From contig JBARBG010000105.1 in assembly GCA_049792815.1 (NCBI GenBank), positions 1 to 30,102 of the forward strand: DNA of 30,102 bases, in the 5' to 3' direction. A program made the translations under genes and the position numbers. A model generated the notes under the pieces. It was not told where the DNA came from and made no database searches. It saw only the letters and a list, made by a program, of their open reading frames with translations. This DNA is from DAIDKA01 sp049792815. Lineage in GTDB: Bacteria; Pseudomonadota; Gammaproteobacteria; Steroidobacterales; Steroidobacteraceae. Below are positions 1 to 7,710 of this stretch, piece after piece (position 1 is the stretch's first letter; every line of letters begins with the position of its first letter).

Positions 1-2107
1 GCGGTCCACCCGGCCCGCCGGGTCCGCCAAAGGGCGGCGCCGGTGGCGCATTCTTGGCCTCGTTCGCAGTGGTCACGACAAAGGCCCGGATGGCCTCAGC
101 ATCCGCCGGCGTGATCACCTTGGCGAAGGACACCATGCCGTTGTCCTGAAGTGCGCCGTCCATGACGATGGCCCTGAAGGCATCGGCGCTCCAGAGTGCG
201 CCGGCGTAGCGCAGATCCGGGAACAGACTGCTCACCGCGCGGCCACCGGCCTGATTGTTGCCGTGACATCCGGCGCAGTGCGCGGTGTATTGCTTGTCAC
301 CCAACTCGTGCTGGGCGGAGTCGCCGAAATTCGGCGGCGGATTAAGCGGCGGCGGCGTGAAGGCCACCTTCTGCGGCAACTGGACATTGCCACCGATTTT
401 GTAGACGAGCAGGCGTGCATAGTTCGGCGCCCAGTAGCCGCCGCCGCCGAATCCTGACTGTCCGGCGGCTACCACCGCCACGTACTGCTCACCGTCGATG
501 GCGTAGCTCGCCGGGCCGCCGCTGATCGTCGCCTGCGTATCCACGGACCAGACCTTTTCCCCGGTATCGGCGCGGTAGGCGTTGAACTTGCCGTTGGCCG
601 TTCCCTGGAACACCAGGTTGCCAGCCGTCGTCATGGTGCCGGCGCGGCTGGTCCCCTCGGTCTGCCGCCAGGCTTCCTTCTGCTTCACCGGGTCCCAGGC
701 CACGAGGTACGACCTCGGTCCTTCCAGGGTGGGCGCGGTCCCCTCCGGGCGCTTTCTGATATTGATGCCTAGCAATTGATTGCCCATCTTGGCGCCAAGT
801 TCGGCCACATACGGATAGCTGCCGTAGTTGGTCGGCAGGTACACCAGTCCGGTTTGCGGATTGAAGGACATCGGATTCCACACGTGCGACTGGAAGCCGA
901 CCAGGTAGAACCCCTTGCCGGTCTTGGCGTAGTTGGCATCGGGGTTGAGGTTCGGCCGGCCGTTCGCGTCAAAGCCGCTCATCCAGTTCACTTTCGGCAC
1001 GAATGGGGTGCCTGAGATGAACTTGCCGGTGTGCGCGTCGAGCACATAGAAAATGCCGTTCTTCGGCGCATGCATCACCACGTGCCGTTTCGCGCCATTG
1101 ATCACCAGGTCCGCCGTGGTGATCTGCGCCGTGCTGTCGAAGTCGAAGCTCTCGGACGGTGTCTCCTGGTAGTGCCAGACGTAGTGGCCGGTCTTGGCAT
1201 CGATTGCGACAACCGACGCGGTGAAGAGATTGTCACCGTGGCCCGGGGAGCGGTCCTCGGCCGGCCAGGGGGCGCCATTGCCGGTGCCGATATACACATA
1301 GCCCGTGGTGGGATCGTAGGTGATACCGTCCCAGGGCGTGCCGCCACCGCCGGTCTTCCACCACTGCCCGCCCCAGGTCTTGGCCGCCATGGCGAGTTCG
1401 GGCTGCTCGAAACCCTTTGCCGGATCACCGGGCACCGTCCACCAGCGCCACAGTTCCTTGCCCGTATCGGCGCTGTAGCAGGCAAGGTAGCCGCGCTCCT
1501 CGAATTCCGAACCGGCCTCGCCAATGAAAATCCGGCCATCAGCGATGCGCGGTGCGCCGGTGATCGAGTACCACTTCTTCGGATCGGTGGCCTGGATTTC
1601 CCAGACCTTCGAACCGGTCCTGGCGTCCGCTGCGATCAGGCGTCCATCCAGCGTGCCCCAGATGATCTTGCCCTGCCAGAAACCCACGCCGCGGTTGACG
1701 ATGCCACAACACAGCTTCACTGCGTATTCGCCGGGAACGTGGGGATCGTACTTCCACAGCCGCTTGCCGGTCTTGGCATCGTAGGCATAGACCTTGCTCC
1801 AGGGCGAGGTCACGTAGATACGGCCGTCGACCACCAGTGGTGTCGTCTCGTAACTGCCGCCGCGCTCACTCAAGTCCCCATACCAGGCAAGGCCCAGTTG
1901 GCTGACATTGCTCACATTGACGTTGGTGAGAGGGCTGAAGCGCTGCTCGCTGTAGTCGCGGCCATAGGATAGCCACTGGCCCGCATTCTGCGGCAGGTCG
2001 GCCGGGTCAGCGCCACCGGCACTTGCGCCCCCGGGCAGATTGACACAGGCCACCAGAACACCCGCCGCGACCAGTGCGGCGGACACGAAAATCATCTTGA
2101 TGCGCAT
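1..2107 (-). CDS. PQQ-dependent quinohaemoprotein alcohol dehydrogenase, partial (C-terminal end beyond the window)
   Basis: It oxidises an alcohol with PQQ and passes electrons through its own haem to the periplasmic cytochrome c pool. Reading from the ATG at 2107, 702 codons are open to the window edge with no stop. Residues 1-21 form a signal peptide with a lipobox-like LVAC ending at Cys21, so it may be a lipoprotein. Residues about 40-580 carry the repeated propeller motifs (AxDAxTG-type and W-rich strands) of the PQQ family. The adjacent cysteines C133-C134 are the vicinal disulfide pair typical of quinoprotein alcohol dehydrogenases. A C-terminal cytochrome c domain has CAGCH at 611-615. 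The visible length is close to a whole type II quinohaemoprotein (about 700 residues), so only the tail is missing. A GGGGG stretch about 7 nt upstream can serve as ribosome binding site. It is divergent from the flavoprotein gene. The substrate is not readable from the sequence. Confidence 0.93.
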   Translation of the reverse strand, partial: MRIKMIFVSAALVAAGVLVACVNLPGGASAGGADPADLPQNAGQWLSYGRDYSEQRFSPLTNVNVSNVSQLGLAWYGDLSERGGSYETTPLVVDGRIYVTSPWSKVYAYDAKTGKRLWKYDPHVPGEYAVKLCCGIVNRGVGFWQGKIIWGTLDGRLIAADARTGSKVWEIQATDPKKWYSITGAPRIADGRIFIGEAGSEFEERGYLACYSADTGKELWRWWTVPGDPAKGFEQPELAMAAKTWGGQWWKTGGGGTPWDGITYDPTTGYVYIGTGNGAPWPAEDRSPGHGDNLFTASVVAIDAKTGHYVWHYQETPSESFDFDSTAQITTADLVINGAKRHVVMHAPKNGIFYVLDAHTGKFISGTPFVPKVNWMSGFDANGRPNLNPDANYAKTGKGFYLVGFQSHVWNPMSFNPQTGLVYLPTNYGSYPYVAELGAKMGNQLLGINIRKRPEGTAPTLEGPRSYLVAWDPVKQKEAWRQTEGTSRAGTMTTAGNLVFQGTANGKFNAYRADTGEKVWSVDTQATISGGPASYAIDGEQYVAVVAAGQSGFGGGGYWAPNYARLLVYKIGGNVQLPQKVAFTPPPLNPPPNFGDSAQHELGDKQYTAHCAGCHGNNQAGGRAVSSLFPDLRYAGALWSADAFRAIVMDGALQDNGMVSFAKVITPADAEAIRAFVVTTANEAKNAPPAPPFGGPGGPGGP

Positions 2108-2186
2108 CTCAAAGCCCCCAGCGCGCGCCCAGCGCGTCTCAGCCGCGCATTGTACAGGGGGCGCCGGCAGGGGCGCAGGAATAGCT

Positions 2187-2215
2187 CTGTTGAACACCCG
2201 TAGCCTACTCAACAG
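2187..2215. promoter_or_regulatory. Inverted repeat CTGTTGA-N15-TCAACAG, candidate activator site in the divergent control region
   Basis: Perfect 7-bp arms (2187-2193 and 2209-2215) are separated by 15 bp, giving about 22 bp between arm centres, or two helical turns. The centre at 2201 lies about 64 bp upstream of the start expected from the -10 box at 2253-2258, the usual place for a LysR-type or similar activator site. The binding protein is unknown and no regulator gene is adjacent. Confidence 0.45.
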
Positions 2216-2252
2216 CCACCTCCGGCCTGCCGCCGGGCCGCGCCTTTGGCGT

Positions 2253-2258
2253 TATGAT
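2253..2258 (+). promoter_or_regulatory. Candidate -10 box (TATGAT) for the flavoprotein-cytochrome operon
   Basis: TATGAT matches the sigma-70 -10 consensus at five of six bases in an otherwise GC-rich stretch. No recognisable -35 box lies 16-18 bp upstream, as is common for activator-dependent promoters. Transcription would start near 2265, leaving about 30 nt of leader before the chosen TTG start. Confidence 0.35.
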
Positions 2259-2294
2259 GCGCCCGCCGGTCATTACATCAAGCAGGCAACGCCC

Positions 2295-3854
2295 TTGGAC
2301 GCAACACACAGCCCTTCCGCCGCCACCCTGGACAAGGCACTCAAGGCCATGGCGGCAGTGGTCGGCAGCGACGCAGCCTTCGCGACCGAAGAGGATCGCG
2401 ACGCCTACAGCGACCACTTTCCCATCGACCCGCACCGGCACCGGCCTTTTGCGGCAGTCGCGCCGACGTCGGCGGCACAGGTACAGGCGCTGGTCAGGAT
2501 CGCCGCGGCACATCGGGTGCCCATCTGGACGGTGAGCCGCGGCAAGAATTTAGGGTATGGCACCGCGGCCCCGGTCGTTGCCGGCTCCATCGTCCTCGAC
2601 CTCTCGCGCATGCAGAGGATCGAGGTCGATGTCGAGAACGCCACGGTGCTGCTGGAACCCGGCGTCGGGTTCTACGACCTGTACGATTATCTGCAGACGC
2701 GCAACATTCCATTGTGGCTGTCGGTTCCCGGCAATAGCTGGGGCTCGGTCATCGGCAACGCCCTGGACCGCGGCCTGGGGTACACGCCCTACGGCGAGCA
2801 CACCCGCAACATCTGCGGCATGGAAGTGGTCCTGCCCGATGGCGACATGGTGCGCACCGGCATGGGCGCCATGCCCAACTCGCCGAGCTGGCAACTGCAC
2901 AAATACGGATACGGCCCGGCCTGGGACCAGATGTTCGTCCAGTCGAACTTTGGCATTGTGACCAAGGCCGGCATGTGGCTGATGCCGCAGCCGCAGATCG
3001 TGCGCGGCTTCGACGTCGAAATGGATCGCATGGAGGACTTGGGTCCGCTCATCGATGCCATCGGTCCGCTGCGCCGCGAAGGCGTGCTGCAGCAGTCCCC
3101 GACCATCGGCAACTGGTTTCGCGCCGCCAATATCCTCACCACGCGGCGCCAGTGGACCGACAAGCCCGGGTCACTCTCCGATGATGTCATCAGTGCCATC
3201 CGCAAGCAGTTTGGCCTCGGCTGGTGGGGCGTGAGCCTGCGCCTCTATGGGCGCGAGACCGTGGTGCAGGCCAACCTGGACATCCTCGAAAAAGCGCTCA
3301 ACGCCATCAGGCCCATGAGCATGAAGCCCTTCTCGTGGCGCCCCGGGGATGCGATCGCCCCGACCGCCGGTGGCTGGATGGGCGTGCCCATGACCTTCCC
3401 GATGCAAAGCGCCAACTGGTTCGGCGGACGCGGCGGCCATATCGGGTTCTCACCCGTTCTGACCCAGTCCGGAAGACTTGCGATGGAGCAGTTCAACCGC
3501 ACCTACGCGCGCTACAAGGAGTTTGGCATGGACTACCAGGCCAGCTTCGCCTTCGGCGAGCGGCACATGCTCAACGTCAATGCAGTACTCCTGAACCTGG
3601 ACGACCCGGAATTCATGAAGCGCGTGGACCCGTTCCTGCGCACCCTGATAGCCGACGCGCGCCAGCACGGCTACGGCGAATACCGCGCCCACATCGACTA
3701 CATGGACGTGGTGGCAGACTGCTACAACTACAACAATCACGCGCTGCGCCGGCTCAACGAGCGGGTGAAGAACGCCCTGGATCCCGCGGGCATACTCGCG
3801 CCCGGCAGGAGCGGCATCTGGCCGGCCGCCTACCGCAGGCAGGGCAAGGCATGA
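2295..3854 (+). CDS. VAO/4-cresol dehydrogenase-type flavoprotein (eugenol hydroxylase or p-alkylphenol dehydrogenase flavoprotein subunit)
   Basis: This is an FAD enzyme that takes hydride from the benzylic carbon of a para-substituted phenol; water then adds to the quinone methide. An N-terminal PCMH-type FAD domain is followed by a VAO-type cap. By comparison with vanillyl-alcohol oxidase from memory, the phenolate-binding residues are kept (Y88, Y463, R464). H382 in GGHIGFSPV matches the covalent FAD histidine (His422 in VAO); the Tyr anchor of Pseudomonas PchF is not conserved. Glu168 in PYGEH sits where VAO has the catalytic Asp170. The frame is open upstream to 2040, but homology begins near codon 10 of the TTG at 2295. 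That start gives 519 residues (PchF is about 520) and has AGCAGG about 8 nt upstream. ATG 2349 is an alternative that would trim the first helix. No signal peptide is visible. Its stop overlaps the cytochrome start, so the two are probably subunits of one enzyme. Confidence 0.9.
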   Translation: MDATHSPSAATLDKALKAMAAVVGSDAAFATEEDRDAYSDHFPIDPHRHRPFAAVAPTSAAQVQALVRIAAAHRVPIWTVSRGKNLGYGTAAPVVAGSIVLDLSRMQRIEVDVENATVLLEPGVGFYDLYDYLQTRNIPLWLSVPGNSWGSVIGNALDRGLGYTPYGEHTRNICGMEVVLPDGDMVRTGMGAMPNSPSWQLHKYGYGPAWDQMFVQSNFGIVTKAGMWLMPQPQIVRGFDVEMDRMEDLGPLIDAIGPLRREGVLQQSPTIGNWFRAANILTTRRQWTDKPGSLSDDVISAIRKQFGLGWWGVSLRLYGRETVVQANLDILEKALNAIRPMSMKPFSWRPGDAIAPTAGGWMGVPMTFPMQSANWFGGRGGHIGFSPVLTQSGRLAMEQFNRTYARYKEFGMDYQASFAFGERHMLNVNAVLLNLDDPEFMKRVDPFLRTLIADARQHGYGEYRAHIDYMDVVADCYNYNNHALRRLNERVKNALDPAGILAPGRSGIWPAAYRRQGKA

Positions 3855-4165
3855 GGCGCCTGATGCTCAGCGCAGCGCTCGCGTTGGTGAGTGTGGCGGC
3901 ACAGGCCGCTACACCGGACGGCCAGCAGCTGTTTCAACACAAATGCGCCATGTGTCATGGTCCGGTGGGCATGGGCACGGGCCTTTTGGCGCGGCGGATG
4001 AAGCCGGAGGTCGCGCAGCTCGAAAAGCGTGACGATCTGTCGGCGGCCTACGTGGAGCGTGCCGCGCGGGTGGGCATTCTCAACATGCCGCCGATCACGC
4101 GCGGGGACGTCTCGGACGCACAGCTCGCGCTGATCGCCCGCTACCTGGCCAAGGGCAAGCCCTAG
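3851..4165 (+). CDS. Small periplasmic cytochrome c, probable electron-accepting subunit of the flavoprotein
   Basis: This 104-residue class I c-type cytochrome has a Sec signal peptide (cleavage likely after AQA at residue 19). The haem attachment motif CAMCH is at 32-36 and the probable axial methionine is M79 in an NMPP motif. The ATG overlaps the flavoprotein stop (ATGA, 3851-3854), so translation is coupled and stoichiometric expression is expected. In PchFC and eugenol hydroxylase (EhyAB) a cytochrome of this size takes electrons from the FAD subunit and passes them to the respiratory chain. The same role is inferred here from gene order and size. Its stop overlaps the ppsR stop by 4 bp, leaving no room for a terminator. 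Confidence 0.9.
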   Translation: MRRLMLSAALALVSVAAQAATPDGQQLFQHKCAMCHGPVGMGTGLLARRMKPEVAQLEKRDDLSAAYVERAARVGILNMPPITRGDVSDAQLALIARYLAKGKP

Positions 4166-4986
4166 TAAATGAGCCGGTCGGGCCGGATGTCGCGCAATAT
4201 GGTCGCGGAAATCTCTTCGATGGACTTGTGCGTGGAGGACAGCCAGGCGATGCCCGTGCGGCGCATCATCGATTCGGCATGGCTGACCTCGTAGCGACAG
4301 TTCTCAAGCGTCGCGTACTTGCTGCCCGGCAGGCGCTCGTTGCGCACCTGGGACAGGCGTATCGGATCGATCGTCAACCCGAAGCATTTGCGCTTGTAAG
4401 GCGCCAGGCAGGTGGGAAACTGGCCACGCTCGAAGTCATCGGGTATCAGCGGATAATTGGCGGCCTTGATGCCGTGCTGCATGGCCAGGTACAGCGAAGT
4501 CGGCGTCTTGCCGCTGCGACTGACGCCGATCAGCACCACGTCTGCAGCCTTCAGATTGTCGGCTGACTGCCCATCATCGTGCGCCAGAGTGAAATTTATG
4601 GCGTCGATGCGGTTGTTGTAGGCCTCGCTGGTGCTGACATCGGGCGAGCGGCCAACGCGATGATTGCTCTTGAAGCCAAGTTCCTCTTCGAGTGGTTCCA
4701 CGAAGGTACGGAACATGTCCAGCACCATGCCCTTGCAGGACTCGGACGTCATGATGGCGCGCACGTCCTCATCCACCAGGGTCACGAAGATGATCGGCCG
4801 CTTGCCCTCGCGCTCCGCGGCCTGATTGATCTCTTTGACGACGCCCCAGGCCTTGTCCACGGTATCCACGAACGGTCGGCGGATATGGCGGGGATTCCCC
4901 GGAAACTGAGCCAGGATTGAGTTGCCGAAAGTTTCGGCAGTAATGCCAGTGCCATCGGACACAAAAAACACTGTTCTGTTCGGCAT
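4162..4986 (-). CDS. ppsR: Phosphoenolpyruvate synthase regulatory protein (ADP-dependent kinase / Pi-dependent pyrophosphorylase)
   Basis: It is a bifunctional regulator that inactivates PEP synthase by phosphorylating a threonine next to the catalytic histidine, using ADP, and reactivates it by phosphorolysis. The 274-residue protein begins MPNRTVFFVSDGTG, characteristic of the DUF299/PSRP family. It contains the P-loop-like GVSRSGKTPTS near residue 150 and the family C-terminal region with the YEVSHAE segment. The start at 4986 is set by the family N-terminus; the frame is open further upstream only as antisense to ppsA. It is divergent from ppsA with 64 bp between the starts, as in Escherichia coli. 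A TATTAT box lies 6 nt before the ATG, so the message may be leaderless. Confidence 0.96.
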   Translation of the reverse strand: MPNRTVFFVSDGTGITAETFGNSILAQFPGNPRHIRRPFVDTVDKAWGVVKEINQAAEREGKRPIIFVTLVDEDVRAIMTSESCKGMVLDMFRTFVEPLEEELGFKSNHRVGRSPDVSTSEAYNNRIDAINFTLAHDDGQSADNLKAADVVLIGVSRSGKTPTSLYLAMQHGIKAANYPLIPDDFERGQFPTCLAPYKRKCFGLTIDPIRLSQVRNERLPGSKYATLENCRYEVSHAESMMRRTGIAWLSSTHKSIEEISATILRDIRPDRLIY

Positions 4987-5050
4987 CGGACGATAATAAT
5001 GTGTACCGGGCCTGCCAGCCCGATTTTCGACCGCTCTGGAGCTAGATTTT
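4987..5050. promoter_or_regulatory. Short divergent promoter region between ppsR and ppsA
   Basis: The 64 bp hold an AT-rich block at 4991-5000 that reads TATTAT on the minus strand (a good -10 for ppsR) and GATAAT on the plus strand (a possible -10 for ppsA). Downstream, CGGGC (5007-5011) and GCCCG (5018-5022) form a 5-bp inverted repeat followed by ATTTT, inside the presumed ppsA leader. I see no convincing -35 boxes. Confidence 0.35.
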
Positions 5051-7462
5051 ATGCCCGCATCCTGCGCCGTGGATCGTCTGGTCGTCCCCTTCAGCCAGCT
5101 GCGCATGACGGACGTGGACTCGGTGGGCGGCAAGAATGCCTCGCTGGGCGAGATGATCAGCCAGTTGGCGGCGGTCGGCGTACGGGTTCCCGGCGGCTTC
5201 GCGACCACCGCCCACGCCTTCCGCCAGTTCCTGCAGCACAACGGCCTTGCCGGACGCATCGAGGGCCGGCTGGCAGCGCTCGATACTGAGGACGTGCGGG
5301 CGCTGGCGGCGGCCGGCGAGCAGATCCGCCAGTGGATTGTCGAGACGCCGTTTCCCAAGGAACTGGAGACCGCCATCCGCAGCAACTTCCAGGGGCTGGT
5401 GGCCGAGAACCCGCAGGCGAGCTTCGCCGTACGCTCGTCGGCGACGGCAGAAGACCTTCCGGACGCGTCATTTGCCGGGCAGCAGGAGACCTTCCTGAAT
5501 GTGCAGGGCATCGAGCAGGTGCTGCACAAGGTCAGGGAAGTCTTCGCCTCGTTGTATAACGACCGGGCCATCAGCTACCGGGTCCACAAGGGCTTCGCGC
5601 ACGCCGAAGTGGCGCTATCGGCCGGCATCCAGTACATGGTGCGCTCGGACCTGGGTGCCGCGGGGGTCATGTTCACGCTGGACACGGAGTCAGGCTTTCC
5701 CGATGTCGTCTTCATCACTTCAAGCTACGGGCTCGGGGAACTGGTGGTGCAGGGTGCGGTGAACCCCGATGAGTTCTACGTGCACAAGGCCATGCTCAAC
5801 GCCGGGAAATTCGCCGTCATCCGCCGCAGTCTGGGTTCGAAGCTGCAGCGCATGAGTTTCGCGACCGCCGCGGAGCGGGCCAAGAGCGGCGCGCTGGTGA
5901 GCACCACTGAGACGCCACCAGCGGACCGCAACCGGTTTTCGCTGACCGATGCCGATGTATTGGAACTGGCCCGCTACGCCGTATTGATTGAAAAGCACTA
6001 CGGCCGCCCGATGGACATCGAATGGGGCAAGGACGGCAGTGATCAGCGGCTGTACATCCTGCAGGCCCGCCCCGAGACCGTGAAAAGCCAGGCCGCCGGC
6101 CAGGTCGAATTGCGATACAAGCTCAAGGATACCGGCGCGGTGCTCGCTGAAGGCCGCGCCATAGGCCAGAAGATCGGCAGCGGGCCGGCGCGCCTGGTGC
6201 GCGGTCTCGCCGACATGGACAGCGTCAAGCCGGGCGATGTCCTGGTGACGGACATGACCGATCCGAACTGGGAACCGGTCATGAAACGCGCCAGTGCCAT
6301 CGTCACCAACCGCGGGGGGCGCACCTGCCACGCGGCAATCATTGCGCGCGAGCTTGGTATTCCCGCGGTGGTGGGTTGCGGGGATGCCACGCGTCGCATC
6401 AGCGATGGCACCGTGGTCACTGTAGTGTGCTCGGAGGGGGACACCGGCCACGTGTACGAGGGCCGCCTCGCGACCGAGGTGAGCGAAGTGCGCCGCGGGC
6501 AAATGCCCCCGTTGCGTGTCAAGATCATGATGAACGTCGGCAATCCGCAGCTCGCATTCGACTTCGCGCAGATGCCCAATGCCGGCGTGGGACTGGCCCG
6601 CCTCGAGTTCATCATCAACAACAATATTGGCGTGCATCCGCGTGCCATCCTGGACTACCCCAGGATCGACGCCGACCTCAAGTTCGCAGTGGAGTCACTG
6701 TCCAGGGGCTACCCCACGCCGCGGGGCTTCTACCAGGACAAGCTGGCCGAGGGCATTGCGACCATCGCGGCGAGTTTCTGGCCCAAGCCGGTCATCGTGC
6801 GGCTGTCGGACTTCAAGTCCAACGAGTACCGCAAGCTCATCGGCGGGACCCGCTACGAGCCGGAGGAAGAAAATCCGATGCTCGGATTCCGCGGCGTCAG
6901 CCGCTACATCAGCAGCGACTTCGGCGAGGCCTTCGGCATGGAATGCGAAGCGCTCAAGCGCGTGCGCGCGGAAATGGGCCTGACCAATGTCCAGATCATG
7001 GTGCCGTTCGTGCGCACGCTCAATCAGGCGCGGATCGTCACGCAGATGCTTGCCGACCACGGACTGGTGCGCGGCCAGGACGAGCTGAAGATCATCATGA
7101 TGTGCGAGGTGCCCAGCAACGCGGTGCTGGCCGAGGAGTTCCTGGAGTTCTTCGACGGCATGTCGATCGGCTCCAACGACCTCACGCAGCTGACACTGGG
7201 GCTTGATAGGGATTCAGGCATGCCGCAGCTGGTGGCCGACTTCGATGAACGCGATCCGGCCGTCAAGGCGCTGATCTCGCGTGCCATCAAGGCCTGCCGC
7301 GCGGCGAACAAGTACGTGGGGATCTGCGGTCAGGGCCCCAGCGATCATCCCGACTTCGCGGCCTGGCTGGCGAGTGAAGGCATCGCCTCGATTTCGCTGA
7401 ACCCGGACTCGGTGATCGAGACCTGGAATCTGCTGGCGAAGGCAGGGGACCTCACGCAGTGA
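5051..7462 (+). CDS. ppsA: Phosphoenolpyruvate synthase (pyruvate, water dikinase)
   Basis: It converts pyruvate, ATP and water to PEP, AMP and phosphate, the gluconeogenic entry from three-carbon acids, in the cytoplasm. The 803-residue length is usual. The N-terminal ATP-binding domain begins with GGKNASLGEM. The central swivelling phosphohistidine domain has GGRTCHAAI with catalytic H427, and T425 is the expected target of PpsR. The C-terminal pyruvate-binding TIM barrel contains GSNDLTQL and the catalytic cysteine C759 in GICGQGPSD. The ATG at 5051 follows an AT-rich stretch without a strong Shine-Dalgarno. The 3' end overlaps the convergent lipoyl-domain gene by 11 bp. Both transcriptional control with ppsR and phosphorylation by PpsR are expected. 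Confidence 0.98.
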   Translation: MPASCAVDRLVVPFSQLRMTDVDSVGGKNASLGEMISQLAAVGVRVPGGFATTAHAFRQFLQHNGLAGRIEGRLAALDTEDVRALAAAGEQIRQWIVETPFPKELETAIRSNFQGLVAENPQASFAVRSSATAEDLPDASFAGQQETFLNVQGIEQVLHKVREVFASLYNDRAISYRVHKGFAHAEVALSAGIQYMVRSDLGAAGVMFTLDTESGFPDVVFITSSYGLGELVVQGAVNPDEFYVHKAMLNAGKFAVIRRSLGSKLQRMSFATAAERAKSGALVSTTETPPADRNRFSLTDADVLELARYAVLIEKHYGRPMDIEWGKDGSDQRLYILQARPETVKSQAAGQVELRYKLKDTGAVLAEGRAIGQKIGSGPARLVRGLADMDSVKPGDVLVTDMTDPNWEPVMKRASAIVTNRGGRTCHAAIIARELGIPAVVGCGDATRRISDGTVVTVVCSEGDTGHVYEGRLATEVSEVRRGQMPPLRVKIMMNVGNPQLAFDFAQMPNAGVGLARLEFIINNNIGVHPRAILDYPRIDADLKFAVESLSRGYPTPRGFYQDKLAEGIATIAASFWPKPVIVRLSDFKSNEYRKLIGGTRYEPEEENPMLGFRGVSRYISSDFGEAFGMECEALKRVRAEMGLTNVQIMVPFVRTLNQARIVTQMLADHGLVRGQDELKIIMMCEVPSNAVLAEEFLEFFDGMSIGSNDLTQLTLGLDRDSGMPQLVADFDERDPAVKALISRAIKACRAANKYVGICGQGPSDHPDFAAWLASEGIASISLNPDSVIETWNLLAKAGDLTQ

Positions 7463-7694
7463 GGTCCACCACGCAGACACCGCCGTTGACGGGTGAGTTC
7501 TCGCCCTCCGGGACCAGGATTTCCAGGAGCTTGCCGGGGCCGGGTGCCAGCACCTCCTGAGTGACCTTCTCGGTCTCGATCTCGTACAGCGCTTCATCCT
7601 TGGCGAAGGACTCGCCGACCTGCTTGTGCCACTTGGCGATGGTGGCTTCCTGCATGTTCATCCCGACCCGGCTCAGCTTCAACGTAATCTTCAT
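7452..7694 (-). CDS. Free-standing lipoyl-domain protein of a 2-oxoacid/acetoin dehydrogenase-type system
   Basis: This 80-residue protein is a single lipoyl/biotinyl domain from end to end. The lipoyl-lysine is K43 in IETEKVTQEV, with the flanking glycines G27 and G54 of the fold. In ordinary complexes this domain is the N-terminal part of the E2 acyltransferase and carries the acyl or reducing equivalents between E1, E2 and E3. Here there is no linker, no E1/E3-binding domain and no catalytic domain. The ATG at 7694 is 16 bp downstream of the E1-beta stop, so it is the last gene of the operon. It would be charged by its E1 partner and would need an E2 and E3 encoded elsewhere. A biotin carrier is less likely because the EMKM motif is absent. 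Its stop lies inside the end of ppsA. Confidence 0.9.
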   Translation of the reverse strand: MKITLKLSRVGMNMQEATIAKWHKQVGESFAKDEALYEIETEKVTQEVLAPGPGKLLEILVPEGENSPVNGGVCVVDLTA

Positions 7695-7710
7695 GCTTGA
7701 TTTTTCGCTC

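Noticed and set aside
1031..1972. A 313-codon open frame on the plus strand at the left end
   Set aside because: Antisense to the PQQ dehydrogenase, whose reading frame is supported by family motifs throughout.
2245..2262. Sigma-54 promoter (TGGC...GC) before the flavoprotein gene
   Set aside because: The GG and GC elements are 9 bp apart rather than the required 10, and the -24 element is incomplete.
2040..2294. Longer flavoprotein starting at TTG 2040
   Set aside because: It would overlap the divergent PQQ gene, and the first 85 residues have no similarity to the family, whose N-terminus fits the 2295 start.
4987..5571. N-terminal extension of ppsR by 195 codons
   Set aside because: The extension is antisense to ppsA, is Ser/Arg/Ala-rich, and the PpsR family begins at the MPNRT start.
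5720..6637. A 305-codon open frame on the minus strand within ppsA
   Set aside because: ppsA is unmistakable on the plus strand and the antisense product is compositionally biased.
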